From: a virus
Length of the DNA stretch: 64,000 nt
Virus record (IMG/VR): IMGVR_UViG_3300032315_000979
Coordinates: 44,688-108,687 of that record
Direction: 5' to 3' (one strand)
The translations under genes were made by a program, and so were the position numbers. Below are positions 1 through 7,786 of this stretch, piece by piece. The notes under the pieces were generated by a model that was given only the letters and a program-made list of their open reading frames with translations, was not told the DNA's origin and ran no database searches. Numbering within the stretch: the stretch's first letter is position 1; every line of letters starts with the position of its first letter.

Positions 1-1
1 T

Positions 2-1015
2 GTGACTACAATTCCAGAAGAGGAGACCACAACTACAGAACCAGTTGATACTGCGCCTGAAGAAGTGACCGCAGAAGAGGTAGCGGTAATTCTAGAAGAA
101 ATTGCGAACGCCTCTGCTGAAGAAGTTATTGATGTGCTGTCTACATTAAGCATTGAGGAAGTGACAGCGGTAATTGAAAATATCTCAGTTGAGCAACTTA
201 CTGAGGTTCTTAATGATCTACCTGTGGAAGAGGTTATAAATCTGATTGAGTCAATTGACTCTGCAGAAGCGCTTGAAAATATTGTTGACGCAATCAGCGA
301 AGAAACAATTGATCCAGATACTGCAATTGCGGTTATTGAAAATGGAAACTTTGAAGAGCTACCAATTGAGCAAATTGCGGAAGTATTCGCTGCAATTGAA
401 CCAGATCAGTTTACCGAAGAACAGAAAACGGAATTAGCAGCAGCACTTACTGACGCTCCTGTTGAGATTAAGGAATCGTTTGAGGAAGAAGTTGACATCT
501 ATGGAGATGGGTTTGATGACTACATCCCAACAGGTTCATCTATTGATGTTGGAACTCGTAAGACAGTTCTCGCTGCAGCTGCAGCCATGACAGCGATAAC
601 TGCAGTTGGTGCAGCAACATCTGGTGGATCTACTGGTGGTTCAACTGGTGGATCTGGAGGCTCTGGCGGCTCTGGCGGTTCTGGTAGCACAGAAGGTCGT
701 TCCAGAAAAGAAGAAGAATCTGAAGGCGGGTTCTCTGGAGAAATTGCAGGTCCAGGAGAAGACGATGGTGAAGATTTTACAAAAAATAGTATATACAAGT
801 ATTATATAAGGGAGGGTAAAGAAATGAAAAAGTTTAATTTGTTTGGTTTTAGCAAAAAGGTGTGGGATATTACTGCTGGATTGGCATTTACCCTCGCAGG
901 AAGCCTTGTAGTTTATATTACACTTTCTGGTGTAACACAGAAAATTGCTGGAATTGCAACATTAACAGCTATTCTTGTGCATTATGTACATGAAATTCTA
1001 AAGAATGACGAATAA
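2..1015 (+). CDS. Acidic helical-repeat protein with membrane-associated C-terminus; possibly 5'-truncated
   Basis: The reading frame is open from base 2 (GTG) to the TAA at 1013-1015. Because only one base precedes the GTG, the true start may lie left of the window. Residues 1-165 are strongly acidic and consist of short helical units beginning EEV or EQL (for example EEVTAVIENISV, EQLTEVLNDLPV). Then come a hydrophobic Ala-rich stretch (about residues 187-206), a Gly/Ser linker (about 207-230) and a C-terminal part with two likely membrane segments. Acidic repeat proteins followed by a hydrophobic stretch occur in phage structural regions, but I do not recognise a named family. Its position before holins and endolysin suggests a virion or lysis-associated role. 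A strong ribosome-binding site lies inside the gene just before an in-frame ATG at 824, so the last 63 residues may also be made separately. Confidence 0.7.
   Translation: MTTIPEEETTTTEPVDTAPEEVTAEEVAVILEEIANASAEEVIDVLSTLSIEEVTAVIENISVEQLTEVLNDLPVEEVINLIESIDSAEALENIVDAISEETIDPDTAIAVIENGNFEELPIEQIAEVFAAIEPDQFTEEQKTELAAALTDAPVEIKESFEEEVDIYGDGFDDYIPTGSSIDVGTRKTVLAAAAAMTAITAVGAATSGGSTGGSTGGSGGSGGSGGSGSTEGRSRKEEESEGGFSGEIAGPGEDDGEDFTKNSIYKYYIREGKEMKKFNLFGFSKKVWDITAGLAFTLAGSLVVYITLSGVTQKIAGIATLTAILVHYVHEILKNDE
824..1015 (+). CDS. Possible nested gene: 63-residue holin-like membrane protein
   Basis: The in-frame ATG at 824 is preceded by AAGGGAGGG (808-816) at normal spacing, the kind of Shine-Dalgarno expected for a real start. 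The product would be 63 residues with two hydrophobic stretches (around ITAGLAFTLAGSLVVYITL and IAGIATLTAILVHYV), basic at the N-terminus and acidic at the C-terminus, a shape typical of class II holins. Two further small membrane proteins and an endolysin follow directly, which supports a lysis role. The odd point is the lack of a stop codon between the upstream acidic protein and this start, so both a long fusion and a short protein could be made. The alternative is that only the long protein exists and the Shine-Dalgarno is chance. Confidence 0.5.
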   Translation: MKKFNLFGFSKKVWDITAGLAFTLAGSLVVYITLSGVTQKIAGIATLTAILVHYVHEILKNDE

Positions 1016-1067
1016 ATAACTCTGAGATATAATAGGTATTGACCCGTTGGGGTAAGGAGGTGGTCTT

Positions 1068-1265
1068 TTGTCTACTTTGTTGAATGAATCAAATAAGAAA
1101 ATGCTCTCGTCATGGGCGAGATCGTTTTTTGGAGCTGCTTTGGCTGTCTATATGACAGGCAATCATGACCCGAAAGCAATTGCTACAGCAGGTGTCGCTG
1201 CTATTGCACCAGTAATTATGCGTTGGTTGAATCCAAACGATTCGGCTTTCGGAAGAAAGAAGTAA
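1068..1265 (+). CDS. r1t-type holin
   Basis: A 65-residue protein starting at TTG 1068, with AAGGAGGTGG just upstream. It has an N-terminal hydrophilic part, a hydrophobic segment (around SFFGAALAVYMTG), a second Ala-rich hydrophobic segment (ATAGVAAIAPVIMRWL) and the ending LNPNDSAFGRKK. The Leu-Asn-Pro-x-Asp-x-x-Phe-Gly-Arg tail after the second membrane helix is characteristic of the r1t holin family found in Lactococcus and actinobacterial phages. Such proteins form the membrane lesion that releases endolysin at lysis. The adjacent second membrane protein and the endolysin two genes downstream fit this. TATAAT at 1028-1033 upstream could be a -10 element. Confidence 0.75.
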   Translation: MSTLLNESNKKMLSSWARSFFGAALAVYMTGNHDPKAIATAGVAAIAPVIMRWLNPNDSAFGRKK

Positions 1266-1277
1266 GGTTAATTTAAA

Positions 1278-1526
1278 ATGGCACAGATACAAAACATCCT
1301 CCTTAGAATTATTGCAACATTTGCTGCTTCTGGCTTGGGTGTTGTCGGTGCTGGCACGATTGCTGGTGTCCCGCTATGGAAAGCGATTTTCATGGCGGGC
1401 ATCGCAGGAGTAGCAACCGTTATTGAAGGATTGTCAAGAGCATTCCTGGATGATGGTAAACTTAGTCTAGACGAAATTGATCGTGTCTTTTCAAAAACTG
1501 AAAAGAGAAAAGAGGAGATTAAGTAA
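1278..1526 (+). CDS. Second small lysis-cassette membrane protein (holin or antiholin candidate)
   Basis: An 82-residue protein with a hydrophobic N-terminal half (two likely membrane helices between about residues 6 and 48) and a charged C-terminal tail containing DDGKLSLDEIDRVF, which resembles a single EF-hand-like acidic loop, followed by Lys/Glu-rich residues. The stop codon overlaps the endolysin start by one base (TAATG), so the two genes are probably translationally coupled. Many actinophages carry two small membrane proteins beside the endolysin, one acting as holin and the other as partner. Which one does what cannot be told from sequence. Confidence 0.65.
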   Translation: MAQIQNILLRIIATFAASGLGVVGAGTIAGVPLWKAIFMAGIAGVATVIEGLSRAFLDDGKLSLDEIDRVFSKTEKRKEEIK

Positions 1527-2368
1527 TGGCTAAGAGAACAGAATGGGATTATATCGTTGAAGTAAAGATGCCTGTTGCGCTTAAAGGTGTTGAACCAGGT
1601 AAATTACATGCAAGTTTGCTCAGGGATATTCCAGGCGGTGGAAAGTTGTTTTACCTTGCGGCTGATGCATGGTTAGCAATGGTTGAGGCTGCAAAGGCTG
1701 ATGGTGTTGAGCTTAAGCCCACGAGCAGCGGCGATCTATATCGCAGTTATGAGAGCCAAAAGGCAGGATTTCTTACTCGCTACACTCTTGAGAATACAGG
1801 AACTGGATCAACAAAAACTTTTGAAGGTAAGACTTGGTACTTGAAGAAAGGTATGGCGATGCTTGCCACACCTGGTAAGTCACAGCACAACCTCGGCTTG
1901 GCAGTTGATATTGCCAATGCAAGTGATAAGAAAAGAATTAATTGGTTGATTGCTAATGTTGAAAAGTTTGGGTGGAGTTGGGAAGTAGTTCCTTCAGAGC
2001 CTTGGCATATCCGTTATGTTTGTGGTGACGCAGTACCTCAAGCAGTAAAAGATTATGTTGCTCGTAATCCAAAGCCAGGCAGTCCCTTTGGTTCAGTAGC
2101 AGAGCAAAAAGCTGCTGCTGAAGCAAAAGCAGCAATCCCTGCTCCAAACAAAATAGCTGCTGCATCTAAGCCAAACATTATAAAAGATAATAAAGGCTCT
2201 GCTGTAAAAGAAGCGCAAACTCTTCTTGTAAAACATGGTTTTGCTTGTAAGCCAGATGGTGATTTTGGACCTAAAACACAAGAGCTTGTAAAGCAATTTC
2301 AAAAATCAAAAGGTCTTTCAGTTACAGGTGATGTTGATCAAAACACTTGGGCTGCGTTGCTGGCATAA
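1526..2368 (+). CDS. Endolysin: M15/VanY-type peptidase with C-terminal peptidoglycan-binding domain
   Basis: A 280-residue cell-wall hydrolase expected to cut the peptide part of peptidoglycan at lysis. The catalytic module carries the zinc-binding pattern of the M15/VanY D-Ala-D-Ala carboxypeptidase family: SQHNLGLAVDI at residues 119-129 (H121 and D128 as ligands) and EPWHIRY at 158-164 (catalytic Glu and third ligand H161). An Ala/Pro-rich linker (about 190-212) leads to a PG_binding_1 domain (about 213-280) with the usual QTLLVKHG, DGDFGPKT and VKQFQKSKGL motifs. There is no signal peptide, so export depends on the holins immediately upstream. The start overlaps the preceding stop codon. 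Confidence 0.92.
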   Translation: MAKRTEWDYIVEVKMPVALKGVEPGKLHASLLRDIPGGGKLFYLAADAWLAMVEAAKADGVELKPTSSGDLYRSYESQKAGFLTRYTLENTGTGSTKTFEGKTWYLKKGMAMLATPGKSQHNLGLAVDIANASDKKRINWLIANVEKFGWSWEVVPSEPWHIRYVCGDAVPQAVKDYVARNPKPGSPFGSVAEQKAAAEAKAAIPAPNKIAAASKPNIIKDNKGSAVKEAQTLLVKHGFACKPDGDFGPKTQELVKQFQKSKGLSVTGDVDQNTWAALLA

Positions 2369-2400
2369 CCAATCTTTGATAATATCTTATAGGAGATATT

Positions 2401-2733
2401 ATGGCTGCAACTAGAAATATTACTATTTATCAAGGCGATACTTATGCTCATGAGCTACGCATTAGAAATAGTGCTAATGCTAATGTAACTATTACATCTA
2501 GAACTTACTCTGGTCAGATTAGAAAGAAAAGAAACTCTGACACGGCTGCAGCGACATTTACATCTGAAATCACAAACGGTGCTAATGGCATTGTTGTTAT
2601 GTCTTTGTCTGCTGCGGCTACAGCAAATATTGCTGCAGGGACATATGTTTATGATTTTCAAGAAACTAATGGCACCATTATCACCACACTGATTACTGGA
2701 ACAGTAACAGTAACTGGTGAGGTAAGTAGGTAA
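2401..2733 (+). CDS. Putative virion-associated beta-rich protein (BppU N-domain-like)
   Basis: A 110-residue protein with a good AGGAG site (2391-2395). The opening NITIYQGDTY, the alternating short beta strands and phrases such as GTYVYDFQ resemble the N-terminal virion-attachment domain of BppU-type baseplate proteins and related short proteins encoded beside phage tail fibres. It overlaps the next gene by one base and begins the fibre/adhesin cluster. A structural accessory role is inferred from this context; no catalytic motif is present. Confidence 0.5.
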   Translation: MAATRNITIYQGDTYAHELRIRNSANANVTITSRTYSGQIRKKRNSDTAAATFTSEITNGANGIVVMSLSAAATANIAAGTYVYDFQETNGTIITTLITGTVTVTGEVSR

Positions 2734-3032
2734 TGGCTGGGGACATCACAACCGTTCAGGTAACTAGCGGTGACATAACATCCCTATCTGTATCTACAGA
2801 TGTCTCAAATATCACGGTTGCTTCTGAGATTACAGCAGTAACCGTACAAACGAATGATACAACAGTACTAACTCAATCCCCTGGAACTATAAATTTAGCA
2901 TCACTTTCCTTTGCTACATCAGATCCAGCCGATGTCGCTAGAACTGCAAGTGTTGGAGTAAGCAATTTAGCGGCTAGGGCAGATCATGTTCATAGTGCAG
3001 CAAATCTATTAATGGATGGAGGAAATTACTAA
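2733..3032 (+). CDS. Small tail-fibre accessory protein with beta repeats
   Basis: A 99-residue protein rich in Thr, Ser and Val, with repeated short strands of the ITxxxVxT type at the N-terminus. The motif LAARADHVHSA near the C-terminus is common in phage tail fibre and collar proteins, where a xxxDHVH segment precedes the tip or trimerisation domain. It overlaps both neighbours by one base, indicating co-translation with the long fibre gene that follows. Probably a virion component; the exact role is unknown. Confidence 0.5.
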   Translation: MAGDITTVQVTSGDITSLSVSTDVSNITVASEITAVTVQTNDTTVLTQSPGTINLASLSFATSDPADVARTASVGVSNLAARADHVHSAANLLMDGGNY

Positions 3033-4222
3033 TGGCGAATACGCTGAGAATTAAAAGAAGGGCGACTGGCAGTGCTGGCGCACCTACAAGTTTGGAGAAT
3101 GCAGAATTAGCATTTAACGAAGTAGATAATATTCTTTACTACGGTAAGGGAACTGGTGGCGCAGGTGGATCTGCAACCACTGTTGAAGTAATTGGCGGTC
3201 TTGGTGCTTTTCTTGCTTTAACAACTGATCAAACAATTACTGGCAACAAGACATTTAATGGCACAACGATTGTCGCAACTCCAACTGCAAACGGTCACGC
3301 AGCTACTAAGCTTTATGTTGATAGTGCAGTTGCCAATGTCGCAACTTCGTTTACAGCGGCTGGCGATAGCGGCACAGTCACTATCTCTAGCGGAACTGAC
3401 ACTCTTACAATTGCTGGTGGAACTGGTTTAACATCGTCAGCAGCATCTGTTGATACGATTACACTTAATCTTGATAACACAGCAGTTACGGCAGCTAACT
3501 ACGGTGCGGCTGGATCTGTTGCAACATTCACTGTTGATGCACAAGGTCGTTTAACTGCTGCTGCAAACACAACTATTTCAATCACTGCTTCACAAGTTAG
3601 TGATAGAGCAACAAACCTTGTAACGGGTTTGACAGGAACTGCAAATGAAATTGCAGTATCAAACTCTGGTGTTGGTGCAGTAACACTTAGCCTTCCAGCT
3701 AATGTTACGATCAGTAATAACCTCACAGTTTCTGGGGATTTGATTGTTAATGGTAATACAACAACTCTTAACACAGCAACACTCGTTGTTGAGGATAAGA
3801 ACATTGTTCTTGCAAATGTTGAATCACCAACGGACACGACAGCTGATGGTGCTGGATTTACAATCAAAGGTGCAACAGATAAGACATTGAACTGGGTTGA
3901 TGCTACTGACGCTTGGACATCCTCTGAGCACTTCAATATTGTTTCTGGTAAGTCATTCTACATTGGGGGCTCGGCTGTACTTTCAAATACAACTTTGGCT
4001 TCAAGTGTCGTTACCTCAAGTCTTACATCTGTAGGTACAATTGGTACAGGTGTATGGCAAGGAACTGCTGTAGCAATTGCTTATGGCGGTACTGGCTCTG
4101 CAAATGCTTCTGATGCAAGAACTGCATTAGGTCTTGCAATCGGTTCAAATGTTCAAGCCTACAGCGCTCAGCTCACAGCACTTGCTGCGAACACTGCTAC
4201 AATTGATGGTGGTACTTTCTAA
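3032..4222 (+). CDS. Tail fibre protein with Mtd-like N-terminal domain
   Basis: A 396-residue fibre-like protein. The N-terminus (MANTLRIKRR, APTSLENAELAFNEVDN, LYYGKG) matches the short beta-prism-like attachment domain found at the start of many marine and cyanophage fibres and in the major tropism determinant family. The rest is Thr/Ala/Val-rich and repetitive, with TLTIAGGTGL, FTVDAQGRLTAA and VSGDLIVNGNTTTLNTAT, which are typical of elongated trimeric fibre shafts. It lies in a run of adhesin genes and is paralogous at its N-terminus to the next gene. It probably contributes to host recognition. Confidence 0.72.
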   Translation: MANTLRIKRRATGSAGAPTSLENAELAFNEVDNILYYGKGTGGAGGSATTVEVIGGLGAFLALTTDQTITGNKTFNGTTIVATPTANGHAATKLYVDSAVANVATSFTAAGDSGTVTISSGTDTLTIAGGTGLTSSAASVDTITLNLDNTAVTAANYGAAGSVATFTVDAQGRLTAAANTTISITASQVSDRATNLVTGLTGTANEIAVSNSGVGAVTLSLPANVTISNNLTVSGDLIVNGNTTTLNTATLVVEDKNIVLANVESPTDTTADGAGFTIKGATDKTLNWVDATDAWTSSEHFNIVSGKSFYIGGSAVLSNTTLASSVVTSSLTSVGTIGTGVWQGTAVAIAYGGTGSANASDARTALGLAIGSNVQAYSAQLTALAANTATIDGGTF

Positions 4223-4235
4223 TTAAGAGGCTTGA

Positions 4236-5375
4236 ATGGCTAATGTAATTAAGTTAAAAAATTCAGGAACAGCGAATAGCGCCCCTACTTCACTTGAGGT
4301 GGGGGAGCTTGCTATTAACTATGCTGATGGAAAAATTTATTATAAAAATTCAAGCAATGTAATTGTACAATTTTCCACTTCTAGCGGTTCTGGAATAACA
4401 GTATCTGAAACACCGCCTGCATCACCATCTGCTGGAAACTTGTGGTATGAATCTGATACTGGTAAAACATTTATTTATTACGATAGTTATTGGGTTGAAA
4501 CATCTGGCGCTGATGGCTCTCAAGGTGCTACTGGCTCTACAGGTCCAGAAGGTGGTACAACAACCTTAACAACAAAGGGCGATATTTTAGCAAGAGATGC
4601 TTCAGCATCTGTGCGTCTTCCCGTTGGAACTAATGGAAAGGTATTGACTGCAAATTCGTCTACTACGACTGGCTTAGAATGGGTAACACCAACAGTTTAT
4701 GCAACAGTTGCAAATCTAAGTACATTGTCAAACACTGTAACAGATATTTCAGGTAATGCAAGTACTCTTTCAAATACTGTTACAACTCTGTCTGCCAATG
4801 TCAGCACTCTTTCAAATACAGTCACTTTAAAAGCTAACATTGCATCCCCAGCATTTACTGGAGTACCAACAGCCCCAACTGCCGCTAACACAGTAAATAA
4901 TACACAAATCGCAACGACTGCTTATGTAAAAACCGTTATTGGGGATTTGATAAATTCAGCACCAGCAACACTAGACACTCTTGGTGAGATTGCAACATCG
5001 CTTGCAAATAACGAATCTCTGTCATCAACATTGACAACATCAATCGCTCTTAAAGCACCGCTTGCGGATCCTACCTTCACAGGAACTGTTTCGGGTATTA
5101 CAAAATCAATGGTTGGTCTTGGAAGTGTTGATAACACAACAGACCTTGGAAAACCAATCTCAAACGCTACACAAACAGCGCTTGATCTAAAAGCCCCTCT
5201 TGCAAATGCTACATTTACGGGGACAATTGTTCTCCCAGCAACAACATCAATTGCTAATGTTACATCAACAGAGATTGGATATTTAGATGGTGTTACATCT
5301 GATATTCAAACACAGTTAAACACAAAAGCATCAACAGGAAAAGCCATAGCAATGGCAATAGTATTCGGAGGATAA
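4236..5375 (+). CDS. Tail fibre protein with Mtd-like N-domain, collagen-like stretch and coiled repeats
   Basis: A 379-residue protein whose first 50 residues (MANVIKLKNSG, APTSLEVGELAINYADGKIYY) are paralogous to the N-terminus of the preceding fibre. A short collagen-like run of Gly-x-y triplets (around GSQGATGSTGPEG, residues 92-105) follows, then heptad-like repeats of TLSNTVT (about 155-195) suggesting a trimeric coiled coil, then repeated KAPLADPTFTGTVS and LKAPLANATFTGTI units typical of phage fibre shafts. The end, STGKAIAMAIVFGG, is the usual fibre terminus. A host-binding or fibre shaft role is inferred from architecture. Confidence 0.72.
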   Translation: MANVIKLKNSGTANSAPTSLEVGELAINYADGKIYYKNSSNVIVQFSTSSGSGITVSETPPASPSAGNLWYESDTGKTFIYYDSYWVETSGADGSQGATGSTGPEGGTTTLTTKGDILARDASASVRLPVGTNGKVLTANSSTTTGLEWVTPTVYATVANLSTLSNTVTDISGNASTLSNTVTTLSANVSTLSNTVTLKANIASPAFTGVPTAPTAANTVNNTQIATTAYVKTVIGDLINSAPATLDTLGEIATSLANNESLSSTLTTSIALKAPLADPTFTGTVSGITKSMVGLGSVDNTTDLGKPISNATQTALDLKAPLANATFTGTIVLPATTSIANVTSTEIGYLDGVTSDIQTQLNTKASTGKAIAMAIVFGG

Positions 5376-5378
5376 GAT

Positions 5379-5732
5379 ATGGCAGCGCCAAATATAGTCA
5401 ATGTAACAACGATTACAGGCAAGACAGCGGTTCTTGCTGTAACCACTACAGCAACAGCAATTGTTACGAATTCTGGTTCAAGCGGAAAAGTATTTAAAGT
5501 TAATGCTCTTTATGTCTCCAATATTGACGGAGCTGCTGCTGCTGATGTGAATGTGGATATATTCAGATCTTCTACTGCGTATCATATTGCTAAAACAGTT
5601 TCGGTACCAGCAGATGCAACGCTAGATGTCATTAGCAAATCTATTTATTTGGAGGAAGGTGACACGCTTCGTCTTACTGCTTCTGCTAACTCTGACCTTG
5701 AAGCCGTGTGTAGTTATGAGGAGATTAGTTAA
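5379..5732 (+). CDS. Small beta-sandwich virion protein
   Basis: A 117-residue protein with alternating beta strands and the pattern VSNIDGAAAADVNVDIFRSS, TVSVPADATLDVI and YLEEGDTLRLTASA. Short proteins with this layout are frequent next to fibre genes in marine T4-like and siphophages and are usually annotated as structural. It has a GGAGGATAAG ribosome site that overlaps the end of the fibre gene, and its stop overlaps the start of the polyglycine adhesin. No enzymatic motif is seen. Confidence 0.5.
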   Translation: MAAPNIVNVTTITGKTAVLAVTTTATAIVTNSGSSGKVFKVNALYVSNIDGAAAADVNVDIFRSSTAYHIAKTVSVPADATLDVISKSIYLEEGDTLRLTASANSDLEAVCSYEEIS

Positions 5733-6709
5733 TGCCGCAGTTTCCTGGGCAAAGCATCGGTGCATCTGGTTTATGGAGTTTAAATGAAGTACGAGATGCT
5801 GTATCTGGTTTTAATTGGGTATCTCAAAAACCAAATGCTGTTGAGTATTTAGTAGTAGGCGGTGGAGGCGGTGGTGGTAATTATGTCGGTGGCGGTGGAG
5901 GCGGTGGTGGATTTGTTGAAGGAACAGTGTCTGTTGCTGCTGGAGTTACTTACACAATAACAGTCGGTAATGGTGGTGCTGGAGATGCTGCTGGAGCAAA
6001 CTCAAGCATTGTTGGCGGAAGTATAAATATCGTTGCTCTGGGCGGTGGTCCTGGCGGAAGATACGCAGATAACCCTGGAACTGCTGGTGGTAGCGGAGGT
6101 GGATGCGGTGGAGTGTCAAATACATCAACCCGCCCTGCTGGTGGTGGAGGATTACAGCCAACCTCAGCGTCTGGTGGTTATGGAAACGCTGGCGGTTCAT
6201 CAACTTTTGGTGGAAGAACTGGTACTCCAACATCTGGGCATGGTGGAGGCGGAGCAGGTGGTCCAGGAGGGAACGGAGATGGCGCTTTAACAACAAAAGG
6301 CGGAGATGGGAGGGCTTCATCTATAACAGGAGCAACACTGGTTTACGCAGGCGGAGGTGGAGGCGGTGGCTACTACAGTCCAGGTTCTGACGGAGGAAGA
6401 GGTGGTGGAGGAGGCGGTGGAGGTCATGGCGCAACTGGTGCTGGAGCTGGTGGCACAGGCGGATCTAGCAATGGTTCAGCAGGAAGCACCGTAGGTGAAG
6501 GACCAGGTGGTGCTGGTGCCGCAAACACTGGAGGCGGTGGTGGAGGAACTGGTCATAGCCAAGCATCTGGCGGAGGTGGTTCAGGAATTGTTGTAGTTCG
6601 CTACTCAGACTCTTTTACGGCTGCTACAACTACTGGCTCTCCAACAATAAACCTGTTAAATGGATATAGAATTTATGTATTCAATGCTACTGGGAGTATC
6701 ACTTTCTAA
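5732..6709 (+). CDS. Polyglycine-rich receptor-binding adhesin
   Basis: A 325-residue protein in which residues 46-288 are dominated by runs of Gly separated by short polar loops (for example GGGGGGGNYVGGGGGGGGF). This is the layout of phage adhesins such as Salmonella phage S16 gp38, where polyglycine type II helices pack into a lattice and expose variable loops that bind the receptor. The C-terminus (SGIVVVRYSDSF and onwards) is the common closing segment of Gly-rich phage tip proteins. The first residues, MPQFPGQSIGASGLWSLNEV, are repeated in the next gene and probably form a shared virion-attachment tag. Host recognition is inferred. Confidence 0.72.
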   Translation: MPQFPGQSIGASGLWSLNEVRDAVSGFNWVSQKPNAVEYLVVGGGGGGGNYVGGGGGGGGFVEGTVSVAAGVTYTITVGNGGAGDAAGANSSIVGGSINIVALGGGPGGRYADNPGTAGGSGGGCGGVSNTSTRPAGGGGLQPTSASGGYGNAGGSSTFGGRTGTPTSGHGGGGAGGPGGNGDGALTTKGGDGRASSITGATLVYAGGGGGGGYYSPGSDGGRGGGGGGGGHGATGAGAGGTGGSSNGSAGSTVGEGPGGAGAANTGGGGGGTGHSQASGGGGSGIVVVRYSDSFTAATTTGSPTINLLNGYRIYVFNATGSITF

Positions 6710-7539
6710 TGCCGCAATTTCCATCATCAAGAGGAGCTTCTGGTATTTGGTCGTTAAAAAAACATAGAAATTTTAAGATAGGGAATAACCTTCCTCCTGC
6801 ACTTGACGGTTCCACTGAAGCGTTGGCTGCACCAAGCGCTCTTTACTTGCGTAATGAACTTGAAATAAAAACAAGTGGTAATTATTGGATAAAGCCAGCA
6901 GGATATAGTGGAGCAGCAGTTCTTCTTTGGTGCGATATGACCAATCTTGGTGGAGGTTGGGTTCTTATTGGTAAAGGTCGTCAATCTTCTGATAACAGTG
7001 GTGGTTGGTTTGGAACAAATAACGAACTATCTCTTTCTGGACTGCAGCAAGCAAATGCTTTTTCCGCAGGCATAAGCAAAGTGAGTTCTTCATTTGTTAA
7101 TTATTTAATGAACGGAACATCTAGCGGATGGAAAAATTTTGACGGCGAAAACTATCTTGTAGCAAATAGAATTAGCAATGCCACCGATGGCTATTCTGGC
7201 ATTGGAGATAGCTTTTATCATAAGATAACTAATCAATCAGCATTTGCGTGGGTTGATCAATTTGGTTCCACCCCAACAGACGGTGGAACTAATGCAGGGA
7301 CAGGAGTTAATCGCCGTTATCCAAATATTTGGCTAGGCGGGACTCAAACATCTACAGATGTTTCTGGATTTCGTGATAATGATTTTGGTTCAGGAAATGG
7401 AACGGCAAGACTATTTACTTGGCACTGGAGTGGTCACGGTGTCCATCATGGTTGGTCTTCTGGCTCAACTGAAACTCGTGGTTTTCAAAATGGTTCTGAA
7501 GCCCACGCTATTCAATTTGTCCAATTATGGGCAAGATAA
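6709..7539 (+). CDS. Fibrinogen-like adhesin sharing its N-terminal tag with the polyglycine protein
   Basis: A 276-residue protein. The N-terminus MPQFPSSRGASGIWSLKK parallels that of the upstream adhesin. From about residue 45 onward it resembles the fibrinogen C-terminal globular domain: YWIKPAGYSGAAVLLWCDM, then GGGWVLIGKGRQ, and a C-terminal GSEAHAIQFVQLWAR, matching the family's xCDMxxxGGGWxxI signature and terminal W. Fibrinogen-like domains bind carbohydrates or acetylated sugars in animals and occur in some phage tail proteins. Together with its neighbour it suggests alternative or paired receptor-binding tips. Confidence 0.7.
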   Translation: MPQFPSSRGASGIWSLKKHRNFKIGNNLPPALDGSTEALAAPSALYLRNELEIKTSGNYWIKPAGYSGAAVLLWCDMTNLGGGWVLIGKGRQSSDNSGGWFGTNNELSLSGLQQANAFSAGISKVSSSFVNYLMNGTSSGWKNFDGENYLVANRISNATDGYSGIGDSFYHKITNQSAFAWVDQFGSTPTDGGTNAGTGVNRRYPNIWLGGTQTSTDVSGFRDNDFGSGNGTARLFTWHWSGHGVHHGWSSGSTETRGFQNGSEAHAIQFVQLWAR

Positions 7540-7589
7540 GCATAAAAATTCGTAAAAAAGTTCTTTATAATCTATAATGGATACTAACT

Positions 7590-7751
7590 ATGGCTGCCAT
7601 TAATTTTCCCTCTGATCCTGATATTGATGATACGCATTCTGCCAATGGAAAAACTTGGATTTGGGATGGGGAAAAGTGGATTATGAATACGCAAAATGTT
7701 ACTAATAAAATTAATGATTTAGAAGTATCGTTAGCAATGCAGACTTTTTAA
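7590..7751 (+). CDS. Small tail-associated protein, 53 residues
   Basis: A short gene starting at ATG 7590; the ATG at 7577 leads to an early stop. The product has the pattern INFPSDPDIDDTHSANGKTW followed by IWDGEKW, a motif common in short segments of phage fibre and neck proteins (a FPxxPxxxDxxxxxGxxWxWxGxxW arrangement). Two overlapping TATAAT boxes (7566-7571 and 7573-7578) precede it, so transcription may restart here. It closes the adhesin cluster before the head-tail connector genes. Confidence 0.6.
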   Translation: MAAINFPSDPDIDDTHSANGKTWIWDGEKWIMNTQNVTNKINDLEVSLAMQTF

Positions 7752-7771
7752 AGGCTGAAAAATAGTAATAC

Positions 7772-7780
7772 TGTTATAAT
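7772..7780 (+). promoter_or_regulatory. Extended -10 promoter element (TGTTATAAT), leaderless start at 7787
   Basis: TG-T-TATAAT lies at 7772-7780, with six bases between the box and the ATG at 7787. A transcript starting seven or so bases after the box would begin at or next to the ATG, and no Shine-Dalgarno is visible. The same arrangement recurs before 29658 and 51776. Confidence 0.6.
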
Positions 7781-7786
7781 TGTATT

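Noticed and set aside
3032-5375. Diversity-generating retroelement target because of Mtd-like domains
   Set aside because: No reverse transcriptase or template repeat is present in the window; the resemblance is only in the N-terminal attachment domain.
5946-6390. Long open frames in other frames and on the other strand over the glycine-rich gene
   Set aside because: They are a by-product of the GGN codon runs; the + strand frame at 5732 has the ribosome site, the tag and a sensible protein.
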